NCBI RefSeq assembly: GCF_000758625.1
Contig: NZ_CP009283.1
Coordinates: 4,103,501-4,167,500 of the forward strand
Source: Paenibacillus sp. FSL R7-0273
GTDB lineage: Bacteria > Bacillota > Bacilli > Paenibacillales > Paenibacillaceae
DNA: 64,000 nt
Direction: 5' to 3'
The position numbers and the translations under genes are program-made. Position 1 is the first letter of the stretch. Every line of letters begins with the position of its first letter. Under the pieces are notes generated by a model. It did not search any database. It was not told where the DNA came from and was given only the letters and a program-made list of their open reading frames with translations. Positions 1 through 8,914 of the stretch are shown piece by piece.

Positions 1-10
1 GGAGGTAGGA

Positions 11-772
11 ATGAACAAGCAAGCTAGTCCTAACCGCACACCGAATAAGCAGTCTGCCCGGAACCACTCCGGCTCCCGTCTGCTGCCTATGCTGCTTGGC
101 ATCATCGCTGTCATTCTGGCAATTGTACTTATCTATGTCCTTACGGACGGCAATTCCAAAGAGGACAATGTGCTCGAAGGGCTGCCGAATTACACGGATG
201 TAAAGGGTACTATTGTGGTTGACGGTCTGAAATATGAGAAGCAGCCGCATCTGGGCAGTCCGGATGCCAAGGTCAAGGTCATTGAATTCGCTGATTTCAA
301 ATGCCCGGCCTGCAAGAAATGGACCGAAGCCAATCTGGATAACTTCATCAGAGATTATGTGGATACCGGAAAAGCCGAGCTCTACTTCATGAACTTCGCT
401 TTTATCGACCGCGATTCTTATTTGGCAGCCAGTGCCGGAGAAGCCATCTACAATCAGAGCAACGAGAAGTTCTGGGAGTATGTTCACGAGCTGTACATCA
501 ATCAGGGCGACGAAAGCACCATCTGGGCCACCCAGAAATTCATCCTTAACTTCGTCAAAGAGAACATTGAAGGCATAGATTATGCCAGGTTCGAGCAGGA
601 TGTGAAGGACCACACCTATATGTACGATGTTAAGGAGGATTTCAAAATTGCCGGAGCCTACGGCGTTAACGGTACCCCGAAATTTATGGTGGACGGCGTC
701 CTGCTGCCCGACTCCTCTTATGAGGGACTGACGGCCGCAATTGACAGCAGTCTGGCGGAGTCTGCGAAATAA
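11..772 (+). CDS. DsbA-family membrane-anchored thiol-disulfide oxidoreductase
   Basis: A 253-residue protein with a basic N-terminus, one membrane segment at about residues 26-45, and an extracytoplasmic thioredoxin fold of the DsbA/BdbD type. The active-site motif is CPAC (Cys98 and Cys101) inside FADFKCPACKKW, and the cis-proline loop is seen late in the protein as GTPKFMVDG. The family forms or isomerises disulfides in exported proteins. The start is supported by GGAGGTAGG just upstream, at the very edge of the window, so its upstream partner (often a BdbC/DsbB or a VKOR-type protein) cannot be seen. The gene ends at a terminator shared with the convergent topB. Family assignment is secure; the substrate is not known. 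Confidence 0.9.
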   Translation: MNKQASPNRTPNKQSARNHSGSRLLPMLLGIIAVILAIVLIYVLTDGNSKEDNVLEGLPNYTDVKGTIVVDGLKYEKQPHLGSPDAKVKVIEFADFKCPACKKWTEANLDNFIRDYVDTGKAELYFMNFAFIDRDSYLAASAGEAIYNQSNEKFWEYVHELYINQGDESTIWATQKFILNFVKENIEGIDYARFEQDVKDHTYMYDVKEDFKIAGAYGVNGTPKFMVDGVLLPDSSYEGLTAAIDSSLAESAK

Positions 773-793
773 GTATATATCTGTGAAAAAGAG

Positions 794-845
794 GAGGATG
801 CAGCCTGCCGGGATATCCCGCGGTCAGGCTGCATCCTCTTTTTAC
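794..845. terminator. Bidirectional terminator between dsbA-like gene and topB
   Basis: A 14-bp perfect stem (GAGGATGCAGCCTG with its complement at 825-838) is followed by a T-run on the plus strand and preceded by an A-run, so it can serve both convergent genes. Confidence 0.85.
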
Positions 846-868
846 TTTTCTAACGGATCATCACGGCA

Positions 869-3169
869 TTATTCTATGCCTAGCTGCCCTGTATCCGTAT
901 TGGCCAGCACCAGCTTGCCTTCCAGCGGCGAGCCGTCCTCGGCGGCCAGCTTGAGCCTGCCGGTCTTCCCCTTCTCGATCAGCGCCTTGACCTGGGTGTC
1001 TGTTAGCGTACGTCCATGGGTTTCCTTCCAGATCACAAACTTGCAGCCCTCTTTGTAATGAGAGCAGCCGTAGCCCTTGCGGCCCATGAAGATGGTGCCG
1101 CCGCAGCCCGGGCGCGGACAGCTGCCGATAATCTTCGGCCCTCCGCTCCCCTGCTCTGCAGGCTTGGCCGTTCTTGCAGCGGCCGGCTTGGCGCCGGCTC
1201 CACCGTCTCCTGCACTGCTGCGCTTGCGTGTACCGGCAGCCGGCTTATCCCCGCCTTCCTTGGAGGCTGCCCCGCTGCTCCGGCCTTTGGCGCCGGCCCG
1301 GACAGAAGGCGTCTCGCCTTCAAAGGAGGTTTTGGCCGCACGGGACTGAACCTTCACCTTGTCGACGATCATGGAAGCAAAGCGCTTCACGTTCTCCATG
1401 AACTGCCCGTCCGCCGCAGTACCCCGGGCAATTTCATTGAGCCTCCGCTCCCATTGCCCGGTCATTTCCGGTGAGGTCAGCAGCTCGATGCCCGCTCCGC
1501 GTATCAGCTCAATCGCCGTCCGCCCCTTTTGGGTGATGGCAATCTTTTTACCCTGCATTTCGACGTAGCCGACATTTTTCAGCCGCTCGATGGTTGCTGC
1601 CCGGGTTGCCGGCGTTCCGAGTCCGGAATCCTTCATGACATCGCGCAGCTCCTCATCCTCGATCTGCTTGCCCGCGCTTTCCATCGCTTTGAGCAGGGTG
1701 CCTTCTGTGTAATGCTTGGGCGGCTGCGTATCCTTCTCTTTGACCACCGCATCGCTGCACAGCACCTCATCCGCAGGAGAGATAGAGAACGGCTCATTCA
1801 CCTCGATCTCCTCTTCCTCCTCGTCGTCCTTGCCCTTTCCTTTGGCCGGCTTCGCCTTATCCTTCTTCTGGTCGGCATAAATCACCTTCCAGCCCAGACT
1901 CAGCAGCTCCTTAACCGTAGTCTTGAAGTTTTCACCTTCAACCTCCGTTATAACGGTATGCACCTTATATTCGGCGGGCGGATAGAACTGGGACAGGAAA
2001 CGTCTCACAATCAGATCATATAATTTCGCCTCATCCGCACTCAGCCCCGAAGCCTTGCGGTTAGTCGGCAGGATTGCGTGGTGATCCTCCACCTTGGACG
2101 GATTGCAGACAAATTTATTGCCTTTATGGACCAGGCTGCGGTTCGCGCCCTTGACCAGCTCGTCATAGGAGGTGCCCTGCAGGGCATTCAGCGTCTTATG
2201 CATCTCCGGGATGTTCTGCTCGGTAACATAGTTGGAGTTCGTCCGCGGGTATGAAATAACCTTATGCTTCTCATAGAGCGCCTGGGCGATATCTAGCGTT
2301 TTTTTGGCCGAAAATGCGTACTTCCCGTTCGCCTCACGCTGCAGGAGCGTCAGATCATACAGTTTGTTCGGGTACTCCTTCGTATCCTTGACCTCGTAAG
2401 AGGCTATCCGGCCGGGCTTACCTTTAACCTTGGCGGCCAGCGCATCAGCCTTCTCCTTGTCGGTCAGGCGGTCCCCCTGCCACATGCCTTTATAAGCAAC
2501 CTCATTCTGTGCAAAATGGCCTTCCACCTCAAAAAACTTCAGCGACGAAAACGCCTCAATCGTCTTTTGACGGTCATAGATCAGCGCCAGTACGGGTGTC
2601 TGCACCCGCCCCACGGACAGCAGCACATTATGCTTTGTAGTAAAAGCGCGCGAGCCGTTCATCCCGATCAGCCAGTCCGCCTCACTGCGTGCCCGGGCAG
2701 CTTTGGTCAGATTCTCATATTCCGAGCCGTCCTTCAGCTCCTGAAAGCCTTTGCGGATCGTCTCCGGTGTCAGGTCGGAAATCCACAGCCGCTTCACCGG
2801 CTGGCTAAGCTTCAAATGCCGCTGAATCAGCGAGAAAATATGCTGACCCTCTCGCCCCGCGTCACAGGAGTTGACCAGCAGGTTGCTGCGTTTGGCCAGC
2901 TCGCCGATCACCTTCAGCTGGTCAACAGTCCGGGCATTCGGCACCAGCTTGAACTGGTCGGGAATAATCGGCAAATCGTTAATGTTCCACTTTTTGTATT
3001 TGTCATCATAAGCATCCGGTTCGGCGAGTCCGATCAGATGACCGATAGCCCAGGTGATGATGTACTGCTCCCCTTCCAGATAGGAACGGTGATTTTTGGC
3101 CTTCGGTTCTATTGCGGCGGCGATATTCCGCCCCATGTCCGGTTTCTCCGCAATAATGAGTGTTTTCAA
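869..3169 (-). CDS. topB: DNA topoisomerase III
   Basis: A 766-residue type IA topoisomerase. The N-terminal TOPRIM domain starts with IIAEKPDMGRNIAAAI and carries the acidic patch in NSCDAGREGQ near residue 105. The active-site tyrosine lies in VISYPRTNSNYV near residue 310, and GLGTPATRAATIERL near residue 515 is a typical type IA motif. The C-terminus has a low-complexity Lys/Ala/Gly stretch and then a zinc-ribbon-like CPRPGCGG...YGCSHYKEGC segment. The enzyme relaxes or decatenates single-strand interlinked DNA during replication and recombination. The start is TTG behind AAGGAGCGATATTT. It is monocistronic, ending at the shared terminator. Confidence 0.95.
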   Translation of the reverse strand: MKTLIIAEKPDMGRNIAAAIEPKAKNHRSYLEGEQYIITWAIGHLIGLAEPDAYDDKYKKWNINDLPIIPDQFKLVPNARTVDQLKVIGELAKRSNLLVNSCDAGREGQHIFSLIQRHLKLSQPVKRLWISDLTPETIRKGFQELKDGSEYENLTKAARARSEADWLIGMNGSRAFTTKHNVLLSVGRVQTPVLALIYDRQKTIEAFSSLKFFEVEGHFAQNEVAYKGMWQGDRLTDKEKADALAAKVKGKPGRIASYEVKDTKEYPNKLYDLTLLQREANGKYAFSAKKTLDIAQALYEKHKVISYPRTNSNYVTEQNIPEMHKTLNALQGTSYDELVKGANRSLVHKGNKFVCNPSKVEDHHAILPTNRKASGLSADEAKLYDLIVRRFLSQFYPPAEYKVHTVITEVEGENFKTTVKELLSLGWKVIYADQKKDKAKPAKGKGKDDEEEEEIEVNEPFSISPADEVLCSDAVVKEKDTQPPKHYTEGTLLKAMESAGKQIEDEELRDVMKDSGLGTPATRAATIERLKNVGYVEMQGKKIAITQKGRTAIELIRGAGIELLTSPEMTGQWERRLNEIARGTAADGQFMENVKRFASMIVDKVKVQSRAAKTSFEGETPSVRAGAKGRSSGAASKEGGDKPAAGTRKRSSAGDGGAGAKPAAARTAKPAEQGSGGPKIIGSCPRPGCGGTIFMGRKGYGCSHYKEGCKFVIWKETHGRTLTDTQVKALIEKGKTGRLKLAAEDGSPLEGKLVLANTDTGQLGIE

Positions 3170-3339
3170 AAATATCGCTCCTTACCCTTCGTTGTTCCAA
3201 AACGTATCCAGATTTTCTATTATACCATTTTGTTAAAATAATTACCTGCTATTAATCTTCTACCGCAATTGAATAGAGGGAAGCCTTTGGCTTATAGTGG
3301 AGAGGAATAATTGATATAAGAAAGAAAGGGGAAGATACT

Positions 3340-3894
3340 ATGATCATCAGCCCGCAAAGCTTTCAGGTGAACGGTCTTCATTATACGATCCGCTCTGCAA
3401 CCCCGGAGGATGCGAAGGAGCTGTCAGCAGTAAGGCTGCAGGTGGACGGGGAGACGGAGCATATGGACCGGATACCCGGGGAAGCTTTTATCGATGAGAA
3501 CGGATTTAAGGCGATTATTGAGAACGATACGCAGCATCCGCGCAATCTATGCCTGGTGGCGGAAAGGAACGGCTCGATCCTGGGCTATTCCAGATGTGAG
3601 GGCAATGATCTGAAGCGGTTTTTGCATAAGGCAGAGTTCGGGGTGGGTGTCCTTAAGCAATACTGGGGGTATGGTATCGGGAGGAACCTGCTGAAGGCTT
3701 CCATTGACTGGGCCGATGCAAACGGTATAACCAAAATGATTTTAAGCGGTGTCCTGGAAACCAATGAGCCGGCTATCCGGCTGTATAAAAGCCTTGGCTT
3801 TGAAATTGAAGGGCTGCTGAAGCGGGACCGCACTCTGTCAGACGGAAAATATTACAGCACATATATGATGGCGAGATATAATAACCCTGCATGA
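3340..3894 (+). CDS. GNAT family N-acetyltransferase
   Basis: A 184-residue acetyltransferase of the GNAT fold. The acetyl-CoA binding motif A is seen as GVGVLKQYWGYGIGRNLL at about residues 102-119, and the C-terminal NEPAIRLYKSLGFEIEG is the usual motif B region. The family transfers acetyl groups to amines of small molecules or protein N-termini; the substrate cannot be read from the sequence. It has its own ribosome binding site (AAAGGGGAAG). The next sequence on the opposite strand is a broken GNAT gene of a different subfamily, so the two are not recent copies of each other. Confidence 0.88.
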   Translation: MIISPQSFQVNGLHYTIRSATPEDAKELSAVRLQVDGETEHMDRIPGEAFIDENGFKAIIENDTQHPRNLCLVAERNGSILGYSRCEGNDLKRFLHKAEFGVGVLKQYWGYGIGRNLLKASIDWADANGITKMILSGVLETNEPAIRLYKSLGFEIEGLLKRDRTLSDGKYYSTYMMARYNNPA

Positions 3895-3952
3895 GCATGC
3901 TGCGGAGAACTGGAAATGCCCGGCCGGTCTGCTGACCGGCCGGGCATTTTGA

Positions 3953-4155
3953 TCATTGCGCTTTGTTCAGCAGCTCTTCCGCCTCATCAAACTCCTCACG
4001 CAGCAGTCCAAGCAGAAGATCATCATAAAATCTGCCGTTCATGTAAATGCTTCTGCGGCGTACTCCCTCCTCCCGGAAGCCCAGCTTCAGATGCAACGCC
4101 CTGGATGCGGCATTCACAGAGACACAGGATGTAACTAAATGGGTAACGCGGCTCT
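3953..4155 (-). pseudogene. C-terminal remnant of a GNAT acetyltransferase
   Basis: Minus-strand frame ending at a TGA at 3953-3955 reads as a typical GNAT C-terminus: SVNAASRALHLKLGF, then EEGVRRRSIYMNG, then a Leu-rich amphipathic end. There is no start codon and no N-terminal or acetyl-CoA-binding half: upstream in that frame a stop occurs, and the DNA becomes the 3' end of proS. The fragment therefore looks like what remains after a deletion that brought proS up against the tail of a former downstream gene. Spontaneous resemblance is unlikely because about 60 consecutive residues fit the family pattern. Confidence 0.7.
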
Positions 4156-5865
4156 CTATCTCGTTCTATTTCCGATCCGCAAGATCGCCTCAGCACCGGA
4201 TACAACCTCTTTCGTACCGCTTCTCCGGTCCCAGTACTCAACCCTTCCTTCACCGGCAGCCTTGCCGACCACCAGTACAACCGGAATGCCGATCAGCCCG
4301 GCGTCCTTGAACTTCACTCCGGCGCGTTCGTCCCGGTCATCCAGTAAAGTCTCCAAGCCCAGCCCGCTCAGCTCCTCATATAGTGCTTCAGCAAGCAGAG
4401 TCTGCTCCTCATCCTTGGCGGACATTTGAAGAATATGCACACGGTAAGGTGCCAGCTCCTCCGGCCAGAGCAGGCCTTCATCATCATGGGTCTGTTCAGC
4501 TATTGCAGCCATCAGACGGGAGAGGCCAATGCCGTAGCAGCCCATAATCACCGGTTTACTCCTGCCGGAGGCATCCAGGTAAACGGCGCCTAGCTTGTCG
4601 CTGTACCTTGTGCCCAGCTTAAAGATATGTCCGATCTCGATTCCTTTATGAAAATGGTATACGCCCTGGCCGCATTTCGGACAGGTCTCCCCTCGAGCAG
4701 CATTTCTGATATCAGCTACATGCTCCAGCAGAAAGTCCCGGCCAGGCACTACATTGCGCAGATGGTAGTCTTTTTCTCCGGCACCTGTAATCCCCGCTGC
4801 CATCATGGCTACAGCCCTGTCCACGATAATTGGCAGCTGCAGGCCAACCGGTCCGACATATCCGCTCTCTACACCGGCAGCTGTCCTGACTGCTTCAGAA
4901 TCGGCGAGAGACACTGCAGCAACGCCGGCAGCAGACGCCAGCTTGAGCTCATTTACCTCATGATCACCGCGGACCAGCACGGCAAAGCAGGTATCACCAC
5001 TGCTGTAGATCAGCGTCTTAATGATCTTATCCGTTGTTATCTGCAGATTATTCTCCAGCTGCTCAATCGTACGCAGATCCGGGGTATGAAATTTTTCTGC
5101 AGCCGGCTGGGTCATTAAATTCTCGCTAATGCCGGTTAACATACCGCCTGCTTCAGCTTCCTCCAGATTTGCCGCGTAGTCACAGCTTGAGCATACAGCG
5201 AGCGTATCTTCTCCAATATCCGCAAGCGCCATAAACTCGTGATTGCCGCCCTCACCGCCCATTGCGCCGGCATTCGCCTGCACAGATTTGAAATTCAGCC
5301 CGCAGCGGGTAAAGATCCGTTCATAGGCTTTGAATATACGGCTGTAAGTCTCATCCAGACCCTCCCAGTCTGTATCAAAGGAATAGGCATCCTTCATCAG
5401 GAACTCCCTGCCCCGCAGCAGACCGGAGCGCGGACGGAGCTCGTCGCGGAATTTGGTCTGAATCTGGTACAGCGTTACCGGCAGCTTCCGGTAGGAGCTG
5501 ATTTCACCCCGGACCAGTGAAGTGAACGCTTCTTCGTGGGTTGGTCCGAGTACAAACTGGCGTTCATGGCGGTCATGCATCGTCATCAGGTCCTTGCCGT
5601 ACGGCTCAAACCGGCCGGACTCCTTCCAGAGCTCGGCAGGCAGCAGAGACGGGAGCAGCATCTCCTGGGCTCCGGCGCTGTCCATCTCCTCCCGGACAAT
5701 CTGTTCAATCCTGCGCAGAACCCGGCGGCCCAGGGGCAGATAGCTGTATATCCCTGCTGCAAGCATACGAATATAGCCGGCACGCAGCAGCAGCTGGTGG
5801 CTGGCCGTCTCTGCATCCGCAGGAGCATCACGCAGTGTAGTTAATAAAAGCTGGCTTTGACGCAT
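4156..5865 (-). CDS. proS: Prolyl-tRNA synthetase (bacterial-type, ProS)
   Basis: A 569-residue class II aminoacyl-tRNA synthetase that charges tRNA-Pro in the cytoplasm. Motif 2 is visible as TKFRDELRPRSGLLRGREFLMKD across about residues 136-158, followed by the editing (INS) domain insertion and by motif 3 in CYGIGLSRLMAAIAE near residue 442. A C-terminal anticodon-binding domain completes the usual length for the bacterial long form. The start is ATG after GAGGAGATGATTTAG. A T-box leader lies directly upstream, which predicts induction by uncharged tRNA-Pro. The stop codon abuts a GNAT gene remnant, so its native terminator may have been lost. Confidence 0.97.
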   Translation of the reverse strand: MRQSQLLLTTLRDAPADAETASHQLLLRAGYIRMLAAGIYSYLPLGRRVLRRIEQIVREEMDSAGAQEMLLPSLLPAELWKESGRFEPYGKDLMTMHDRHERQFVLGPTHEEAFTSLVRGEISSYRKLPVTLYQIQTKFRDELRPRSGLLRGREFLMKDAYSFDTDWEGLDETYSRIFKAYERIFTRCGLNFKSVQANAGAMGGEGGNHEFMALADIGEDTLAVCSSCDYAANLEEAEAGGMLTGISENLMTQPAAEKFHTPDLRTIEQLENNLQITTDKIIKTLIYSSGDTCFAVLVRGDHEVNELKLASAAGVAAVSLADSEAVRTAAGVESGYVGPVGLQLPIIVDRAVAMMAAGITGAGEKDYHLRNVVPGRDFLLEHVADIRNAARGETCPKCGQGVYHFHKGIEIGHIFKLGTRYSDKLGAVYLDASGRSKPVIMGCYGIGLSRLMAAIAEQTHDDEGLLWPEELAPYRVHILQMSAKDEEQTLLAEALYEELSGLGLETLLDDRDERAGVKFKDAGLIGIPVVLVVGKAAGEGRVEYWDRRSGTKEVVSGAEAILRIGNRTR

Positions 5866-5923
5866 CTAAATCATCTCCTCTGATTGTCCGGATCTTACAC
5901 AGATCCGCAAGTACGCAAGAAAC

Positions 5924-6190
5924 GCAAAAAGACGCATCCGTCAGGGACGAATGCGTCGTGTTACCACCCTATTTCAACCGCCGGGCTATGCCTGGCAGTC
6001 CTCTATCCGGATAACGGCCGGGGCCGGCAGCAAACAAAGAATAACCTTTATTGCTGCAGCTTGCAAGGCAGGGTGCGCTCCCGTCGCGGCTCGGAGGACC
6101 TTTCAGCCGGTGAATCCTCTCTCTGTTCTGGCGGTATTTGGGACGCAGATCCTTGGTTAACGCAGCTGCGTTATTGAATTGCTATTAAAT
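5924..6190 (-). promoter_or_regulatory. T-box riboswitch leader of proS
   Basis: On the minus strand the conserved T-box sequence AGGGTGGTAACACG occupies 5957-5970 and is followed by a strong terminator hairpin (GACGCATTCGTCC with its partner, about 5931-5957) ending in a T-run at 5926-5930. The upstream 200 nt contain a Stem I-like region with an AGAGAGG...GGTCCTC helix. This is the standard arrangement in which uncharged cognate tRNA pairs with the T-box bulge and stabilises the antiterminator. The specifier codon, expected to be a CCN proline codon, was not assigned with certainty. The 5' limit is approximate. Confidence 0.93.
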
Positions 6191-6319
6191 GTATACCAAG
6201 GAACCCATTGCGTCAAGCCCGTCATAAAACTGCCATGTTTACCATCATTTTTTTGGATACGCTTACACTATTTCGGGCGGTTTGTAAATTAATTCTTTCC
6301 GGTAAACCTTCTTACATAT

Positions 6320-6346
6320 GAAATTTTCTTGAAAACAAACCGAAAT
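6320..6346 (+). promoter_or_regulatory. Possible sigma-D type motility promoter
   Basis: GAAA at 6320-6323, a 15-nt spacer and ACCGAAAT at 6339-6346 resemble the TAAA-N15-GCCGATAT consensus for chemotaxis genes of Bacillales. It sits about 80 nt before a chemoreceptor start. The match is imperfect, so this is an inference. Confidence 0.35.
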
Positions 6347-6425
6347 ATATGAATAGAGCATTTCAAGAGGAAGCTGCCTGCTGGTCAAGCCTCTAAGCAT
6401 ATGCATCCAAGGGGGAGTCATAGCC

Positions 6426-8426
6426 ATGTTCACAAAAATCAAAAGCGCTGTATTCAATCTCACATCCCGTTCACTGCAAAGAAAAATGCTGTTAATCTTC
6501 ACCGTTATGCTGGTTGTTCCAATCGTACTGGTAAGCTACTCATCTTATAACAGCTCCAGCAAGCAGATGGAACAGACCATGCAGCAATCCATGCGTACAA
6601 GCGTTGATCTGCTGGCAGCTAATATTAACGAATCGGTTACGGCCGCTAAACAAAATGTCTCACAGCTCAGCCAGCAGCTGACCTCCGCTAATGTGGATAA
6701 CAAACCGGCTGCTACACGTACACTTATTGAACTGTTTATAAAAGAGCATCCCGAGCTTGAACTCTTCGTTGCCGGAAATGAGAAAGGTGCCTGGATGAAA
6801 GCGCCGGACCCCGGTCCGCAGGATTACGATCCGCGCACACGGGACTGGTATACTGCCGCACTAAATAATCCCGGCCAAGTTACTCTTACGGACCCTACCG
6901 TTTCTTTAACCACTGGTAACTATACACTGTTTGTCTCCAAAACCCTTGAGGATGGACAAGGCGCCATCGCCACCACCCTCAATCTGAAAGCAATGAGTGA
7001 CCGGATCAGTCAGAACAAGCTTGGTAAAGAAGGCTACTATTATGTAGTAGACCGCAATAACAAGTTCGTCTCACATCCGGTCAAAAAAGCAGGTGAAGAT
7101 ATCGCCGGCTATGTAGCCGAGCTGCTGGTCAATGATAAAGGCGATCTGGCCTATACCAACCCGGATACCGGGCTTGATATGCGCGGCTATTATACCACGG
7201 ACCCTGCAACAGGCTTCACTGTCGTGGGTGTAATTACTACCAAGGAATTCTCTGACGCCTCTCTTCCGGTGCTTTATAAAGGACTTATGGTACTGGGTGT
7301 TGCCCTGCTTATCTCCCTTATCCTGATGTTCTTCATAGTACGGGCAATTTCACGGCCTATTACCAGACTCAACCAGTCTGCCCGCCGTGTGAGTGAAGGA
7401 TACCTGAATGAACAGATCGTGATTGACCGGGCCGATGAGATTGGTGATCTGGCAAAAAATTATAATCACATGGTAGAATCGCTGCGCTCTATTGTTACAG
7501 ATATTACTGAAACCTCCGGACTGCTGGCCGCCTCCAGCCAGCAGCTGACCGCAACCACGCAAGAGAACGCCACAGCTACAGCTTATGTGGCCAAGATGGT
7601 CGAGGATTCATCAGCCGGAGCCGAGACACAGACTGCAGCCATGGTTGAGACTTCCCGCGCAATGGAGGAGATGTCAGCCGGCATCAACAAAATTGCCGAG
7701 GCTGCTTCCTCTATCGTCAGCTCGTCTGCTGACACGGAAGCAGATGTGCATAGCGGCAGCGAGAAAATCAGCCAGGTCAGCCGGCAGATGGATGCGATCC
7801 GCGAATCTACCCACCTGTCCTCGGAGCTGATCGGCCAGTTAAACGGCCTGAATAGCCAGGTGTCCGCTATGAGCAGTGCAATTGCCAACATTGCCGTACA
7901 GACCAACCTGCTGTCGCTCAACGCCGGAATTGAAGCCGCCCGCGCCGGCGAGCACGGCCGGGGCTTCGCTGTAGTAGCAACCGAAGTGCGCAAGCTGGCT
8001 GACCAGTCCAAGACAACTGCCGGTAATATCCAGGAGACCATCGAACAAATGACCGTCCTTATAGACCAGACCTATGATGCAATCCATAACCGGGTATCTG
8101 CCGACGTTGATCTGGGGCTTAAGGTGACGGAAGAGGCTAAAGCAGCCTTCCTGAATATCGAGCAGTCTGCCGCCAGAATCAACGGCCAGATCCATGACAT
8201 TTCTGCTGTCACTGAACAGATGTCAGCGGGTGCCGAGGAGGTTGCCGCGTCCGTTGTCGAGATTTCCAATATTGCACGTACCACCTCAGATGCATTCCAG
8301 AGCGTAACAGCAGCGACGGAAGAGCAGCTGGCCTCCATGGATGAGATTACCGCATCCTCCGGCGAGCTTTCCAGAATGGCTTCGGACCTGCAGGTCAAGA
8401 TCGAACGCTTTAAGCTGGAAGACTAG
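6426..8426 (+). CDS. Methyl-accepting chemotaxis protein
   Basis: A 666-residue transmembrane chemoreceptor. TM1 lies at about residues 20-42 and TM2 at about 284-307. Between them is an extracellular sensor of double-Cache type, with [12 protein letters not shown] and a second module containing [21 protein letters not shown] linker follows TM2 ([18 protein letters not shown]). The cytoplasmic coiled coil carries the CheW/CheA-binding hairpin [20 protein letters not shown] near residues 496-515, where the common A-A positions are S and G. Such receptors transmit ligand occupancy to CheA. The ligand is not readable. The ribosome binding site is AAGGGGGAG. It is monocistronic with a strong terminator. 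Confidence 0.95.
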   Translation: MFTKIKSAVFNLTSRSLQRKMLLIFTVMLVVPIVLVSYSSYNSSSKQMEQTMQQSMRTSVDLLAANINESVTAAKQNVSQLSQQLTSANVDNKPAATRTLIELFIKEHPELELFVAGNEKGAWMKAPDPGPQDYDPRTRDWYTAALNNPGQVTLTDPTVSLTTGNYTLFVSKTLEDGQGAIATTLNLKAMSDRISQNKLGKEGYYYVVDRNNKFVSHPVKKAGEDIAGYVAELLVNDKGDLAYTNPDTGLDMRGYYTTDPATGFTVVGVITTKEFSDASLPVLYKGLMVLGVALLISLILMFFIVRAISRPITRLNQSARRVSEGYLNEQIVIDRADEIGDLAKNYNHMVESLRSIVTDITETSGLLAASSQQLTATTQENATATAYVAKMVEDSSAGAETQTAAMVETSRAMEEMSAGINKIAEAASSIVSSSADTEADVHSGSEKISQVSRQMDAIRESTHLSSELIGQLNGLNSQVSAMSSAIANIAVQTNLLSLNAGIEAARAGEHGRGFAVVATEVRKLADQSKTTAGNIQETIEQMTVLIDQTYDAIHNRVSADVDLGLKVTEEAKAAFLNIEQSAARINGQIHDISAVTEQMSAGAEEVAASVVEISNIARTTSDAFQSVTAATEEQLASMDEITASSGELSRMASDLQVKIERFKLED

Positions 8427-8470
8427 TATCCGGCTTGGCTTCGTACCGTAAAGAAAACCGGATATAGCAC

Positions 8471-8520
8471 ACCAAACAGATGCCGCACAATATGTGACGG
8501 CATCTGTTTGGTATGCTGCT
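8471..8520 (+). terminator. Terminator of the chemoreceptor gene
   Basis: A perfect 15-bp inverted repeat (ACCAAACAGATGCCG at 8471-8485, complement at 8498-8512), followed by a short T-containing tail. Confidence 0.75.
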
Positions 8521-8599
8521 TTAAAATTGGTTGAATAGATAGAAGCTAGGCCGCCCTTCCGGGCGGCTTTTGCTATTGGTGCTGGGGAGGAAGACCTTT

Positions 8600-8854
8600 G
8601 CTTCCGCCGAAAGTGGGCTGGCGGCTGAAGTGAAGAGCAAAAGTGCCTCTGATTCCGCCGAAAGTGGACGGTTGGGCGAAATGAAGAGCATAAATGCCTC
8701 TGATTTCGCCAAAAGTGGACGGTTGGGCAAAATGAAGAACATAAATGCCTCTGATTTCGCCAAAAGTGGACGGTTGGGCGAAATGAAGAGCACAAATACC
8801 TCTGATTCCGCCAAAAGGGAGCTGGCGGGCGAAATGAAAAGAAATGAAATGAAA
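8600..8854. repeat. 51-bp tandem repeat, about five units
   Basis: Copies begin at about 8600, 8651, 8702, 8753 and 8804, a constant spacing of 51 bp. The core of each reads GATTTCGCCAAAAGTGGACG followed by GTTGGGCGAAATGAAGAGC. The middle three units differ by only a few bases; the outer two are more diverged. Because 51 is a multiple of three, all frames stay in register and several remain open, giving 17-residue peptide repeats on both strands (for example LFISPNRPLLAKSEAFM on the minus strand). There is no start/RBS arrangement that makes a convincing gene. It lies between convergent genes. Confidence 0.9.
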
Positions 8855-8890
8855 AAACCGCCCCTCCAGGATGCTCTGGAGAGGCGGTTT
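8852..8890 (-). terminator. Terminator of gltD
   Basis: Minus-strand hairpin AAACCGCCTCTCCAG / CTGGAGGGGCGGTTT followed by a T-run and T-rich sequence. Confidence 0.85.
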
Positions 8891-8914
8891 GATATTCTTT
8901 ATGCAAGCAATGCT

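Noticed and set aside
8600..8854. CRISPR array
   Set aside because: The 51-bp units are contiguous and alike over their whole length; no unique spacers and no cas genes.
8286..8906. Minus-strand frames with 17-residue peptide repeats
   Set aside because: The periodicity is that of the 51-bp DNA repeat; there is no proper start and one frame overlaps the chemoreceptor gene.
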